A DNA stretch of 36,993 nucleotides from a virus: positions 1 to 36,993 of IMG/VR virus record IMGVR_UViG_3300042923_001833, one strand, 5' to 3'. Shown in pieces: positions 14,192-21,528 of this stretch. Numbering within the stretch: position 1 is the first letter of the stretch; every line of letters begins with the position of its first letter. Below the pieces are notes generated by a model, which was not told the DNA's origin, did no database searches, and worked only from the letters and a program-made list of their open reading frames with translations. The position numbers were made by a program, and so were the translations under genes.

Positions 14192-14473
14192 ATGAAGGTT
14201 AAATTATTTTTTAGATGGTTTGATTTATGGATAGGCATTTACATAGACAGAAGTAGAAAAACAGCTTATATATGCCCAATACCAATGTTTGGAGTAAAAA
14301 TAGACTTGTGGGAATTGTTAACTCCACATTATCAGATCATAGGTAAATATACAAAGAAGCCTATAGGATGCTGCCGCGGAAAAGAAGGACTTGAGAACGC
14401 GAAGTTAGAAGAACCTGGAGCAACATTTAAAAAGATATCACGTAAAAAGTGTAATATTTGTAATCACGATTGA
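14192..14473 (+). CDS. Hypothetical phage protein
   Basis: The 93-residue protein has an aromatic-rich N-terminus (FFRWFDLWIGIYID), a middle part rich in P and I, and an end with KKCNICNHD. It looks soluble and beta-rich, possibly membrane-adjacent. AAGGAGG precedes the ATG. Similar proteins occur in clostridial phages, with function unknown. Confidence 0.65.
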   Translation: MKVKLFFRWFDLWIGIYIDRSRKTAYICPIPMFGVKIDLWELLTPHYQIIGKYTKKPIGCCRGKEGLENAKLEEPGATFKKISRKKCNICNHD

Positions 14474-14502
14474 TTAGCTGATAACAGCGGAAAGGAAAAT
14501 GT

Positions 14503-14739
14503 ATGGATTACGAAATAGAACAAGCATTTGGAGAATTGATAAGATTGTATGAGGGTAACGAGCTTCACGGTCATACGCAGTTTCTTAGCGAGGACGAGCT
14601 TGAAGATAATTATTCCCACAACGATATTGATGATATTTGGAGACAATTTGAACTGGTAGCACAGGAATATCTGGAAGGTGTAGCTCCGGGCAAATATAAA
14701 ATCACATATGGTTGGTGTGTGTTTATATCAGAGATTTAA
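14503..14739 (+). CDS. Acidic hypothetical protein
   Basis: The 78-residue, very acidic protein contains EQAFGELIRLYEGNELHGHT and SHNDIDDIWRQFELVAQEYL. Its charge is like that of DNA-mimic or inhibitor proteins, but length and composition alone do not prove that. AAAGGAAAA precedes the ATG. Function unknown. Confidence 0.6.
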   Translation: MDYEIEQAFGELIRLYEGNELHGHTQFLSEDELEDNYSHNDIDDIWRQFELVAQEYLEGVAPGKYKITYGWCVFISEI

Positions 14740-14746
14740 TCACACA

Positions 14747-14829
14747 GATATAGGAGTGACAGATAGCCTTATCATTTTCGTTATGGGAATTCACATATCG
14801 AACAACGTGCGGTTAGTTGCTCCTATATC
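14747..14829 (+). repeat. 10-bp perfect inverted repeat bracketing an 83-bp non-coding leader
   Basis: GATATAGGAG (14747-14756) is the exact reverse complement of CTCCTATATC (14820-14829). Between them is a smaller pairing, CAAC/GTTG (14803-14806 with 14816-14819). The second arm ends just before the ribosome site (GGAAAGGAAG) of the next gene, so the structure could affect its translation. Confidence 0.6.
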
Positions 14830-14841
14830 GGAAAGGAAGAT

Positions 14842-15006
14842 ATGAAATATAAAGTTGAATTTGCAAGATTTTGCACTATGGAAGTTGAAGCTGAAACCGT
14901 GCATGATGCCGAAGACATAGCATCGGTAATGGAGGATGAAGAAATTGAGAGAAAAGCAAAAGCAGATAATGGCTATGAAATATGGCAAGTTACTAAGGTA
15001 ATTTGA
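14842..15006 (+). CDS. Small hypothetical protein (54 residues)
   Basis: It starts MKYKVEFARFCTMEVEAETV and ends GYEIWQVTKVI. This is the pattern of a small phage family with one beta strand, an acidic helix (DAEDIASVMEDEEIE) and a final strand. GGAAAGGAAG lies upstream. The function is not known. Short, but well supported by the leader and spacing. Confidence 0.65.
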   Translation: MKYKVEFARFCTMEVEAETVHDAEDIASVMEDEEIERKAKADNGYEIWQVTKVI

Positions 15007-15033
15007 TTTATCAAGAAAGGAGATAAAGCCTAT

Positions 15034-15387
15034 ATGAATAAAGACGAACTTATTCAAGTCCTGGAGGAAGAGAACGCCAGAAGGATTGAATTAATAGAAC
15101 AGCAAGGAAAAGAACTTAACAGGCGGAATGATTTAATCAACAAACTCAATAAGGAATTAGACTATTACCGTCAAGCGGAGGAACAAGGGTTAATTCATAA
15201 AGCTCCTGTACCAAACGGAACAATTATATACCATATTACGGATAAAGATTTTATGGACTTTGAAAAAGTTATCAGGAGTGAATCGTATATTCACGGATAC
15301 ACGGAGTACTCCATCGGTGATATTAATAAAGATTGGTTCCTCACCAGAGAAGAAGCCGAGGCAGCATTGAAAGGTGGGACATCATGA
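15034..15387 (+). CDS. Coiled-coil hypothetical protein
   Basis: The 117-residue protein has an N-terminal coiled coil over residues 1-50 (ELIQVLEEENARRIELIEQQ). A small domain ending DWFLTREEAEAAL follows, typical of a frequent clostridial phage family of unknown role. AAAGGAG precedes the ATG, and the TGA overlaps the next ATG (ATGA at 15384). Confidence 0.75.
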   Translation: MNKDELIQVLEEENARRIELIEQQGKELNRRNDLINKLNKELDYYRQAEEQGLIHKAPVPNGTIIYHITDKDFMDFEKVIRSESYIHGYTEYSIGDINKDWFLTREEAEAALKGGTS

Positions 15388-15677
15388 TTAACATATGCAA
15401 AGATATATGTCCATGCCGAATATGTGATGTAGAGCCGGAGGAATGCGAATTAGCAAAGGCGTATGCGTCACACATAAATAAATACAGAGAGGTAATTAGT
15501 GAAATGGATGCAGTTAAAAACGATGTAATATGTTTAGTATTTAAAGAGCTTAAGTCGGCAAATGAAAAGTTTCCTCCGTTTAATTCAGATCATGAAGGGT
15601 ACGCAGTGATTAAAGAAGAGGTCGAGGAAGCGCAGGAGTGTTTCAATAATATTAACACGGCCATGAAAGAGATATGA
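15384..15677 (+). CDS. Conserved phage protein, apparently cut by an in-frame TGA
   Basis: The 97-residue product starts MINICKDICPCRICD (cysteine-rich) and includes a central block, ANEKFPPFNSDHEGYAVIKEEVEEAQE, that marks a common clostridial phage family. As I recall the family, this block is followed by a helix with W-N-S, then a segment ending in AAMAQKF. Here the frame stops at TGA 15675 exactly where tryptophan is expected and resumes NSIKRNSEF to VAAMAQKFM up to TGA 15810. It is therefore a truncated gene, a very recent nonsense mutation or a readthrough site. Confidence 0.7.
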   Translation: MINICKDICPCRICDVEPEECELAKAYASHINKYREVISEMDAVKNDVICLVFKELKSANEKFPPFNSDHEGYAVIKEEVEEAQECFNNINTAMKEI

Positions 15678-15812
15678 AATAGCATAAAAAGAAATAGCGA
15701 ATTTGGGTATGACATTGAAGCATTAAAGAGCGAGGCTATTAACGGAGCGGTTGAGCTAATCCAGGTAGCAGCCATGGCACAGAAATTTATGGACAGAAAA
15801 GATAAGGGGTGA
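15678..15812 (+). pseudogene. Same-frame continuation of the 15384 gene after TGA
   Basis: 44 codons continue in the same frame as the upstream gene after TGA 15675, through NSIKRNSEFGYDIEAL and GAVELIQVAAMAQKFM to TGA 15810. There is no start codon or ribosome site of its own at the beginning. It is best explained as the C-terminal third of the upstream protein. Confidence 0.6.
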
Positions 15813-15818
15813 TTAATT

Positions 15819-16229
15819 ACGACAGAGAAAGAATTAAACCAACTACACTGGATCAACAAAGAAATTGGAGTGTTAAAAAAACAGCTTGAAGAATTGAAGT
15901 CAAGATCATATATAAAAGGGCAAGAAATAACAGATATGCCATTTGGTAGCGGAACTAGTGATAAGACATGCGACAGAGCTATAGCCGAACTAGAGATTGA
16001 AGAGTTATATGATATTAAGCTAAAAGAACTATACCTTGTCAGAGGCAGAATAGAACGGTACATAAATGCGGTTGACGATACAGAGTTAAGGTTAATCCTT
16101 AGGTTGAGATGCATCAACAATATGAACTGGGATTGCATCGGGGATGAAATAGGTATGGACAGGAGAACTGCATCGAGAAAATATTATAAATACATCAAGG
16201 AAAATAAATGTTGCCCGCAATGCCCATAA
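15819..16229 (+). CDS. Late transcription activator-like protein (DUF1492/RinA/ArpU type), non-standard start
   Basis: The 136-codon frame has an N-terminal coiled region and a C-terminal sigma-region-4-like helix-turn-helix (about residues 90-130): DTELRLILRLRCINNMNWDCI then IGMDRRTASRKYYKYI. It is the last gene before the late operon, the usual place for the activator. The conserved N-terminus (TEKELNQLHWINKEI) is in frame from 15822. The only codons available upstream, after TGA 15810, are TTA, ATT and ACG, with AAGGGG (15804-15809) suitably spaced for ATT 15816 or ACG 15819. The first conventional start, GTG 15870, would remove 17 residues. Confidence 0.75.
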   Translation, partial: TTEKELNQLHWINKEIGVLKKQLEELKSRSYIKGQEITDMPFGSGTSDKTCDRAIAELEIEELYDIKLKELYLVRGRIERYINAVDDTELRLILRLRCINNMNWDCIGDEIGMDRRTASRKYYKYIKENKCCPQCP

Positions 16230-16291
16230 GATATGTGATAATATTAAATCATTAAAGGATAAACAAACACCTACAGGGGGTCCTCCTAGCG

Positions 16292-16346
16292 GTTGCCGGT
16301 CTGAATAAGTCCGGTAACTGATTACCATCACAAACCCCATGATGGT
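16292..16346 (+). other. Two hairpins in the early/late intergenic region
   Basis: GTTGCCGG (16292-16299) pairs with CCGGTAAC (16311-16318). ACCATCA (16324-16330) pairs with TGATGGT (16340-16346). Neither is followed by a T-run. They belong to a 400-bp gene-free zone (16230-16634) that also has two terminators and a tRNA-like element. Possible roles are activator binding, packaging recognition or RNA structure. No known class was identified. Confidence 0.5.
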
Positions 16347-16367
16347 CCAATACTTATACTCCCCATA

Positions 16368-16399
16368 AAAAGGCATTCGATTATAAAAGAGTGCCTTTT
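16368..16399 (+). terminator. Rho-independent terminator of the early operon
   Basis: AAAAGGCA (16368-16375) pairs perfectly with TGCCTTTT (16392-16399) around a 16-base loop, with T residues in the 3' arm and an A-tract in the 5' arm. It is probably bidirectional. Confidence 0.65.
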
Positions 16400-16457
16400 A
16401 TACAAATATCAGAGCCAAGAGGCCATAAGATAATTCAAAGCCTGTGAGAGTACAGGT

Positions 16458-16495
16458 AGGCATCGAAACGGGAATTCTCGTAACGGTGCCTTTTT
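16458..16495 (+). terminator. Rho-independent terminator just before the tRNA-like element
   Basis: AGGCATCG (16458-16465) pairs with CGGTGCCT (16484-16491). Nested within is ACGGG-AATT-TCTCGT-type pairing, and TTTTT follows. A small hairpin (CCTGT/ACAGG, 16441-16456) lies just upstream. Confidence 0.7.
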
Positions 16496-16498
16496 CAT

Positions 16499-16585
16499 GG
16501 GAAGTTGGCAGAGTTTGGTCGAATGCAATTGGTATACTAACCGATGTGCCTAAATGGTGACGTGGGTTCAAATCCCACACTTCCA
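16499..16585 (+). tRNA. Class II tRNA-like gene with abnormal anticodon loop
   Basis: A cloverleaf can be drawn. The acceptor stem has 6 bp (GGAAGT 16500-16505 with ACTTCC 16579-16584). The D arm is GCA/TGC with a GG-containing loop, and the anticodon stem is ATTGG/CCGAT (16528-16532, 16541-16545). A class II variable arm follows (16546-16561) and then a perfect T arm (GTGGG-TTCAAAT-CCCAC, 16562-16578). The anticodon loop is TATACTAA, 8 bases (or 6 if T-A pairs), with no clear U33 or anticodon, and position 1-72 is G:A. No CCA is encoded. It is either a degenerate phage Leu/Ser-type tRNA, a frame-altering tRNA or a tRNA mimic. Confidence 0.55.
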
Positions 16586-16634
16586 ACTATGTGCGAATGA
16601 TAAAACAATACAAATAAATAAGGAAGGAGACGAC

Positions 16635-16790
16635 ATGGAAAATAAAATATATTTATGTGATCCATCAAAAAACATCCAATGTAAGAAAACAAGATGCAAG
16701 TATAACAAAGATGTTAAATACCCAGTATGCGACAAAACAAAAAACATTAACTGTTCTACCAACGGAAAACCAATAGATAAGGCGTGGTGA
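16635..16790 (+). CDS. Small cysteine-rich protein (51 residues)
   Basis: It starts MENKIYLCDPSKNIQCKKTR and contains six cysteines, patterned like a small conserved clostridial phage protein found near the packaging genes. The ATG at 16635 is chosen for AAGGAGAC 6 bp upstream. Earlier in-frame starts fall inside the tRNA-like element. Function unknown. Confidence 0.75.
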   Translation: MENKIYLCDPSKNIQCKKTRCKYNKDVKYPVCDKTKNINCSTNGKPIDKAW

Positions 16791-16794
16791 GTAT

Positions 16795-16965
16795 ATGAAG
16801 GTATATAAGATTATAACAGATAAACAACCAACGAACTGTATTGAATGTCCTCTAATCAGTAGAAAGATATGCGGTAAGGAAGTAAAGATACAGGGTTCAA
16901 GCAGTGGCGCAAAGATAGAGATACAACCGGATAATAGATGCGTAGTGAGGGTTGGGCATGCTTAA
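16795..16965 (+). CDS. Small cysteine-containing protein (56 residues)
   Basis: It starts MKVYKIITDKQPTNCIECPL and contains a CxxC and two further cysteines. It begins 4 bp after the previous stop and overlaps the HNH gene start by 8 bp. It has no recognised family. Spacing and coupling support it. Confidence 0.6.
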   Translation: MKVYKIITDKQPTNCIECPLISRKICGKEVKIQGSSSGAKIEIQPDNRCVVRVGHA

Positions 16966-17374
16966 GTCATGCAGCTCATGTGGACATATACATGACAGCA
17001 AGCATATATGTGATCAGAAACAGAAACTAATAAATGAACGTCAGAAGAAGTTTAAAGAAAAGAATTTAGAAATATATCGGTTTCGCAACTCTAAAGCATG
17101 GCAAGATAAGAGAGAAGAGATTAAGGAACGTGATCTATACATATGTCAGATATGTATACGCAATCTTTATGGAACAACTAATCAGTTTACATACGACAAC
17201 ACGTCGGTACATCATGCTATACCGCTTCATAAAGACTTTGACAAAAGATTGGATAACGAAAACTTAATCACTACATGCGAGGTGCATCATGAGAAGATGG
17301 AGTGTGGAGAGATACCAACATTGGAAGTGTTAAGGATAATAAAAGAGCAGGGGAATGCAAATGTTAAGAGATAA
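16958..17374 (+). CDS. HNH endonuclease of the packaging module
   Basis: The 138-residue protein has an N-terminal zinc knuckle (CSSCGHIHDSKHIC), a basic linker, and a classical HNH core (about residues 65-125): CQICIRNLYG, then VHHAIPLHKDFDKRLDNENL and CEVHHEKME. In HK97-type cos phages an HNH protein next to the terminase stimulates specific DNA cleavage at cos. Its place before P27 TerS fits that role. The ATG at 16958 is preferred over TTG 16952 because GAGGG is better spaced. Confidence 0.9.
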   Translation: MLKSCSSCGHIHDSKHICDQKQKLINERQKKFKEKNLEIYRFRNSKAWQDKREEIKERDLYICQICIRNLYGTTNQFTYDNTSVHHAIPLHKDFDKRLDNENLITTCEVHHEKMECGEIPTLEVLRIIKEQGNANVKR

Positions 17375-17591
17375 AGACAACGAATTGATAATTGCAATTA
17401 AAGCGAATGAACCGCTGAACAAATTCATAATAGAACGAAATCACAATATAAAGCATGGAAAGTACATTGCCCATAAGTGCTATGATTGTGGTGAAATAAA
17501 CGTATATCCTACACACAAATCAGATGGACAATCATGTATTGCATGTGGAGGGCGCAACATACCGATAGGAACAGCCAGTATTTTTAAATAA
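17361..17591 (+). CDS. Zinc-ribbon hypothetical protein
   Basis: The 76-residue protein contains HKCYDCGEINVYPTHKSDG and CIACGGRNI, a four-cysteine zinc ribbon. The ATG at 17361 has AGGGG 6 bp upstream, and the ATG at 17355 is the alternative. It overlaps the HNH end and probably accompanies it in DNA packaging or cleavage. This is inference from position. Confidence 0.65.
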   Translation: MLRDKDNELIIAIKANEPLNKFIIERNHNIKHGKYIAHKCYDCGEINVYPTHKSDGQSCIACGGRNIPIGTASIFK

Positions 17592-17666
17592 ATATAAATA
17601 GTAAATGTATAAATGAATAAAAGTATTAGAAATTGGCTGTCAGTACAAAACGGAGCGCATAAACAT

Positions 17667-17680
17667 ACCCCCGGAGGGGT
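17667..17680 (+). other. Candidate cos-region palindrome
   Basis: ACCCC-CGGA-GGGGT is a perfect G+C-rich dyad in the otherwise AT-rich 180-bp gap between the HNH module and terminase small subunit. Cos sites of HNH/P27 phages lie in this neighbourhood. The cleavage site cannot be confirmed from sequence alone, and another G+C-rich spot at 16275-16290 is an alternative. Confidence 0.3.
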
Positions 17681-17771
17681 CAATGGTTATATTTCTAAAC
17701 ACTTCAACACCAACCTTGGGCATTCGTAAATAAAATATTCCCACATCAACATTTGAAAGGAGGTTCATACA

Positions 17772-18332
17772 ATGCCTACACCACCAAAGCCATTCACAGT
17801 ATTATCGTCAGAAAAGAAGTCACACCGCACTAAATCAGAATTAAAACAGAGAAAACAAGGTGAGAAAGCGCTTGCATCCGGACAAGCATTGAAAGAACGT
17901 CCGGAAGTTGCAAAAAACAAAATCGCTCATGATGAGTTTATAAGACTTGACATGTTGTTGACAGGTATCGACAAAAACGATGCTATATATGAAGTCATCA
18001 TCAATAGATACTGCTTAATGATAGCAGAATGCGTTGACATGGAAAGTAAAAAAGAGAGATGCTATGAGATCATAGAAAGCCTTAACGATGCTTTTGAAGA
18101 TGAAATAGACTCAGCTCCGGAAGAAGAAAGAGCAAAAATAATAAGAAGCTATTCAAAATCATACAACGAATCACTTAAAATGTTGCTTGGATACGATTCG
18201 TCGATACAATCTAAAAGGAAAATGCTTCTTGACATAGAGAAAGAAAACATCATGACAATTGCTGCAGCACTACGATCTATACCAAAGAAAGAAGATAAGA
18301 AATCTAATTTAAAGGATATCTTAAATGGTTAA
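17772..18332 (+). CDS. terS: Terminase small subunit, P27 family
   Basis: The 186-residue protein has a basic N-terminus (about residues 1-50) and a helical domain typical of P27-type small terminases: IRLDMLLTGIDKNDAIYEVI, then RYCLMIAECVD, and SIQSKRKMLLDIEKENIM. It binds the packaging site and recruits the large subunit. AAAGGAGG precedes the ATG. Its end overlaps terL by 8 bp. Confidence 0.85.
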   Translation: MPTPPKPFTVLSSEKKSHRTKSELKQRKQGEKALASGQALKERPEVAKNKIAHDEFIRLDMLLTGIDKNDAIYEVIINRYCLMIAECVDMESKKERCYEIIESLNDAFEDEIDSAPEEERAKIIRSYSKSYNESLKMLLGYDSSIQSKRKMLLDIEKENIMTIAAALRSIPKKEDKKSNLKDILNG

Positions 18333-20004
18333 AGAAGGTAGAGCATATAAATATTGCCTATGGTGTCTAGAAGATGGCAATAGTAAAGTTCCGAAGTATG
18401 TAAAAAAACAAGCAAAGTCATGGATAGATATTGTAGACGGAAACAATGCAGAAGCCGTAATCGACGAAAAGGCCTACAGTAAAATTTGTAAAGTACTCAA
18501 ATTAATGATTCATCCTGATTTGTTAGTACCAATGGATGAAGGGTTAGAAGATTATGCCTGGTTTTTAATAACCGCAATCTTCTGTACCAAGTTAAAAACA
18601 GATTTAAAAACTAGATATTACATAACCGCTCTATTGGAGATTGCGAGAAAAAATTTCAAGACATTCAATAGTGGGGTTATTTTTATATTATTAATGCTTA
18701 CTGATACACAGTTCAGTCGATTCTTTTCGGTAGCTCCAGACCTTAAGTTGTCAAGTGAGTTAAAGATCGCCATAAGAAAGATTATCAAATCAAGTCCGGT
18801 ACTAATCGAAGACGATGTGTTTAAAATCCTACGAAGCGAAGTAAGGTGCTTGCTTACCGAGAGCGAGTATATACCGTTAGCATATTCAGAAGATAGAATG
18901 GATGGTAAGTTAGCAAATGCATTCTTGGCAGACGAAGCCGGAGCCATGGATTCATATCCGGTAGAAGCCATGAGATCATCACAGATTACATTGTTTAACA
19001 AATTAGGAATAATCATAAGCACGCAATACCCGAACGACAACAACGTTATGATCGATGAAGTGGACAAGGGAAAGAAAACATTAGATGAATTAAGAGATAA
19101 CAAAAGAATGTTTTCACTTCTTTACGAACCTGACGATGACCTCTTAATAAACGATCAATGGAAGACAAACGACTTAGTGATATATCAGTCCAATCCGGTA
19201 GCCGTGGCGCATGATTACATATTTCAAGCGATTAAAGATATGCGCGAAGACGCAATTCTCTATGAGAATAAGCGAGAAAACTATCTTTGTAAACACAACA
19301 ACATTAAATACAAGGGCCTTGGTGTAGAGGGATATATCGAAGTAACCAAGGTAAGAGAATGCAAGGTAAAAGAAGACTTGTCTTCATGGAAGAATAAGAG
19401 AGTGTACATAGGCCTTGACCTATCACTATCCGATGATAATGTATCAGTCTCCATGGATTGCGAAAACGACGGTAAGATAAAATCTAAAGTATGGGCGTTT
19501 ATTCCAGAGGATAAGATCGACTCTAAAAGTAAGAAGGAAAACTTTGACTACAGACGAGCAATAAAAAACGGTGAATGTTTTGCGTGTGGCCAAGAGGTTA
19601 TTGATTATGGATTTGTTGAACGCTTCATAATAGGACTAGAAGACAAATACGGCGTTGAAATTATACAGATAGGTTACGACAGATGGAACGCAATAAGCAC
19701 CGTCCAAAAACTAGAAGAAGCCGGTTATGAATGCGTAGAGATCAAACAGCATTCCAGTGTACTGCACATGCCAACAAAACTTTTAAAAGAGTATATTCTA
19801 GAGAAATTATTCGAGTATGACGAAAACTTATTACTTGAAAACAACTTTGAAAATGCTCGATGTACAGAAGATACAAACTTAAATAAATACGTTAATAAAA
19901 AGAAATCCGCAGGGAAGGTCGATATGGTTGTTTCGACTATCAATGCGGTTTATTTATTGCAACAAGACATGTTATTTGGTTCTGATTTTGTGGCCCAATA
20001 TTAG
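18325..20004 (+). CDS. terL: Terminase large subunit (ATPase/nuclease)
   Basis: The 559-residue DNA-packaging motor has an N-terminal ATPase domain with a deviant Walker A (ARKNFKTFNSG, where many relatives have RKNGKT), FFSVAPDLKLSSELK and a Walker B ANAFLADEAGAM. The C-terminal RNase H-like nuclease begins YIGLDLSLSDD (about residue 355) and ends SAGKVDMVVSTINAVY. It belongs to the Terminase_1/YmfN-like group that pairs with P27 TerS. Length and order are normal. Confidence 0.93.
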   Translation: MVKEGRAYKYCLWCLEDGNSKVPKYVKKQAKSWIDIVDGNNAEAVIDEKAYSKICKVLKLMIHPDLLVPMDEGLEDYAWFLITAIFCTKLKTDLKTRYYITALLEIARKNFKTFNSGVIFILLMLTDTQFSRFFSVAPDLKLSSELKIAIRKIIKSSPVLIEDDVFKILRSEVRCLLTESEYIPLAYSEDRMDGKLANAFLADEAGAMDSYPVEAMRSSQITLFNKLGIIISTQYPNDNNVMIDEVDKGKKTLDELRDNKRMFSLLYEPDDDLLINDQWKTNDLVIYQSNPVAVAHDYIFQAIKDMREDAILYENKRENYLCKHNNIKYKGLGVEGYIEVTKVRECKVKEDLSSWKNKRVYIGLDLSLSDDNVSVSMDCENDGKIKSKVWAFIPEDKIDSKSKKENFDYRRAIKNGECFACGQEVIDYGFVERFIIGLEDKYGVEIIQIGYDRWNAISTVQKLEEAGYECVEIKQHSSVLHMPTKLLKEYILEKLFEYDENLLLENNFENARCTEDTNLNKYVNKKKSAGKVDMVVSTINAVYLLQQDMLFGSDFVAQY

Positions 20005-20015
20005 GAGGAAGCGCA

Positions 20016-20246
20016 ATGAAAATTAGAAAAATTAAGAAATTAGAATTTGCAGTTAACACAGCGATAAAAAACAATCAATCTTTAATGTTGTTTATAGAAA
20101 TGCCAGGATTTGAATGCCCTGAAATTATTATTAACCCGCCAGAAAATCTAGTGAAAAAATTAGAGTATTATAAAAATACTTATGACGATGAATTAGAACA
20201 TAAGCACTCAAAAGGCATTAAGATTATTGCATATAAGCTGATTTAA
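20016..20246 (+). CDS. Hypothetical protein between terminase and portal
   Basis: The 76-residue protein starts MKIRKIKKLEFAVNTAIKNN and is a small alpha/beta protein with INPPENLVKKLEYYKN in the middle. AGGAGG precedes the ATG. Small genes at this spot are common and variable in clostridial phages. No function known. Confidence 0.7.
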   Translation: MKIRKIKKLEFAVNTAIKNNQSLMLFIEMPGFECPEIIINPPENLVKKLEYYKNTYDDELEHKHSKGIKIIAYKLI

Positions 20247-20268
20247 TTAGCATGAAAGAGGTGATCAA

Positions 20269-21528
20269 TTGGGATACATACAAGACAGTGCAAACATATT
20301 AAAAACAAGAGCTGAGCCGGAAGAGAGGGCAGATGGATTTCCGGAATATGAAGATTCGCTCTTGCAAGCATTAATCGGTAAAACTACAGTTACGAAAGCA
20401 GAAGCACTTAGCATTCCATCGATACAAGGCTGCATAAGATTTGCAGCTGACACGGTTTCCATGCTACCAATTAAATTATACCGGGATAATAACGGAAAAG
20501 TCGAGGAAATAAAGAACGACAGAAGGGTGAGTCTGTTAAATGACGACACGGGTGATACGCTCGATGCTGCACAGTTTTGGAGAGCCTTAATAACCGATTA
20601 TTACCTTGGAAAAGGTGGATATGCCTATATCAATCGTGGTTTTGGTGTGGTAGAAAGCTTACACTACGTAAACGAAATGCATATTTCACACATAGAAAGC
20701 ACAGACCCTATCTTTAAAGACTACGATATCACGGTTATGGGAAAACGGTATAAGCCGTTTGAGTTTGTAAAAATACTAAGAAATACAATTGACGGAGCCA
20801 AAGGGTCAAGCATCATAAAAGAAAACTCATTATTTCTTAGTGTTGCGTATAACACGCTGATATTCGAAGAAAACCTTGTTAAAAAAGGCGGAAATCGAAA
20901 AGGGTTTTTAAAAGCCGAAAAAGAAATTTCTGAAAATGCAATGAAAGCGTTAAGAGAAGCATATGCCAGACTTTACAGCAATAATTCAGAGAACGTTGTT
21001 GTGTTAAACAAAGGAATAGAGTTCCAGGAAGCTTCTAACTCATCCGTAGAAATGCAATTAAACGAAAACAAAGAAACAAATTCGTCTGAAATTTGCAAGT
21101 TGTTTCTTTTCCCGGTAAATGTAATCACTGGAACCGGGACAGAAAAAGAGTACAACAACGCTTTTAAACTTGGAATAATGCCACTATTAAGAGCAATAGA
21201 ATGCGCTTTAAACAGAGACTTCCTTCTTGAAAAAGAAAAGAAGTCTTTTTATTGGGCCTTTGATACAAAAGAGATGCTAAAAGGTGACATTAAATCGAGA
21301 TATGAAGCTTACGGCATAGGAATTGAAAAAGGATTTCTGCAAATCGATGAAGCGCGGTATATGGAGAACATGGAAGCGTTCGGCATTGATTGGATTAACC
21401 TTGGACTTAACTCCGTGCTGTATGACACCAAAACTAAGCAGATCTATACGCCAAATACGGATAAGGCACAGACAATGAATAATGCATCAACAGGGAAAGA
21501 GGGTGAAGACAACGAAAATAGAGATTAG
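20269..21528 (+). CDS. Portal protein, HK97 family
   Basis: In this 419-residue protein, SIPSIQGCIRFAADTVSMLP and IKLYRD, then the GKGGYAYINRGF region and the VITGTGTEKEYNNAF block, are typical of HK97-like portals. It forms the dodecameric ring at the capsid vertex through which DNA passes. The TTG start at 20269 follows AAAGAGGTGATC at good distance. It overlaps the protease frame at its 3' end. Confidence 0.93.
   Translation: MGYIQDSANILKTRAEPEERADGFPEYEDSLLQALIGKTTVTKAEALSIPSIQGCIRFAADTVSMLPIKLYRDNNGKVEEIKNDRRVSLLNDDTGDTLDAAQFWRALITDYYLGKGGYAYINRGFGVVESLHYVNEMHISHIESTDPIFKDYDITVMGKRYKPFEFVKILRNTIDGAKGSSIIKENSLFLSVAYNTLIFEENLVKKGGNRKGFLKAEKEISENAMKALREAYARLYSNNSENVVVLNKGIEFQEASNSSVEMQLNENKETNSSEICKLFLFPVNVITGTGTEKEYNNAFKLGIMPLLRAIECALNRDFLLEKEKKSFYWAFDTKEMLKGDIKSRYEAYGIGIEKGFLQIDEARYMENMEAFGIDWINLGLNSVLYDTKTKQIYTPNTDKAQTMNNASTGKEGEDNENRD

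Noticed and set aside
16499-16585. Suppressor tRNA for the TGA at 15675
   Set aside because: The anticodon loop contains no TCA. CTA occurs but is not preceded by U33 and would read TAG, not TGA.
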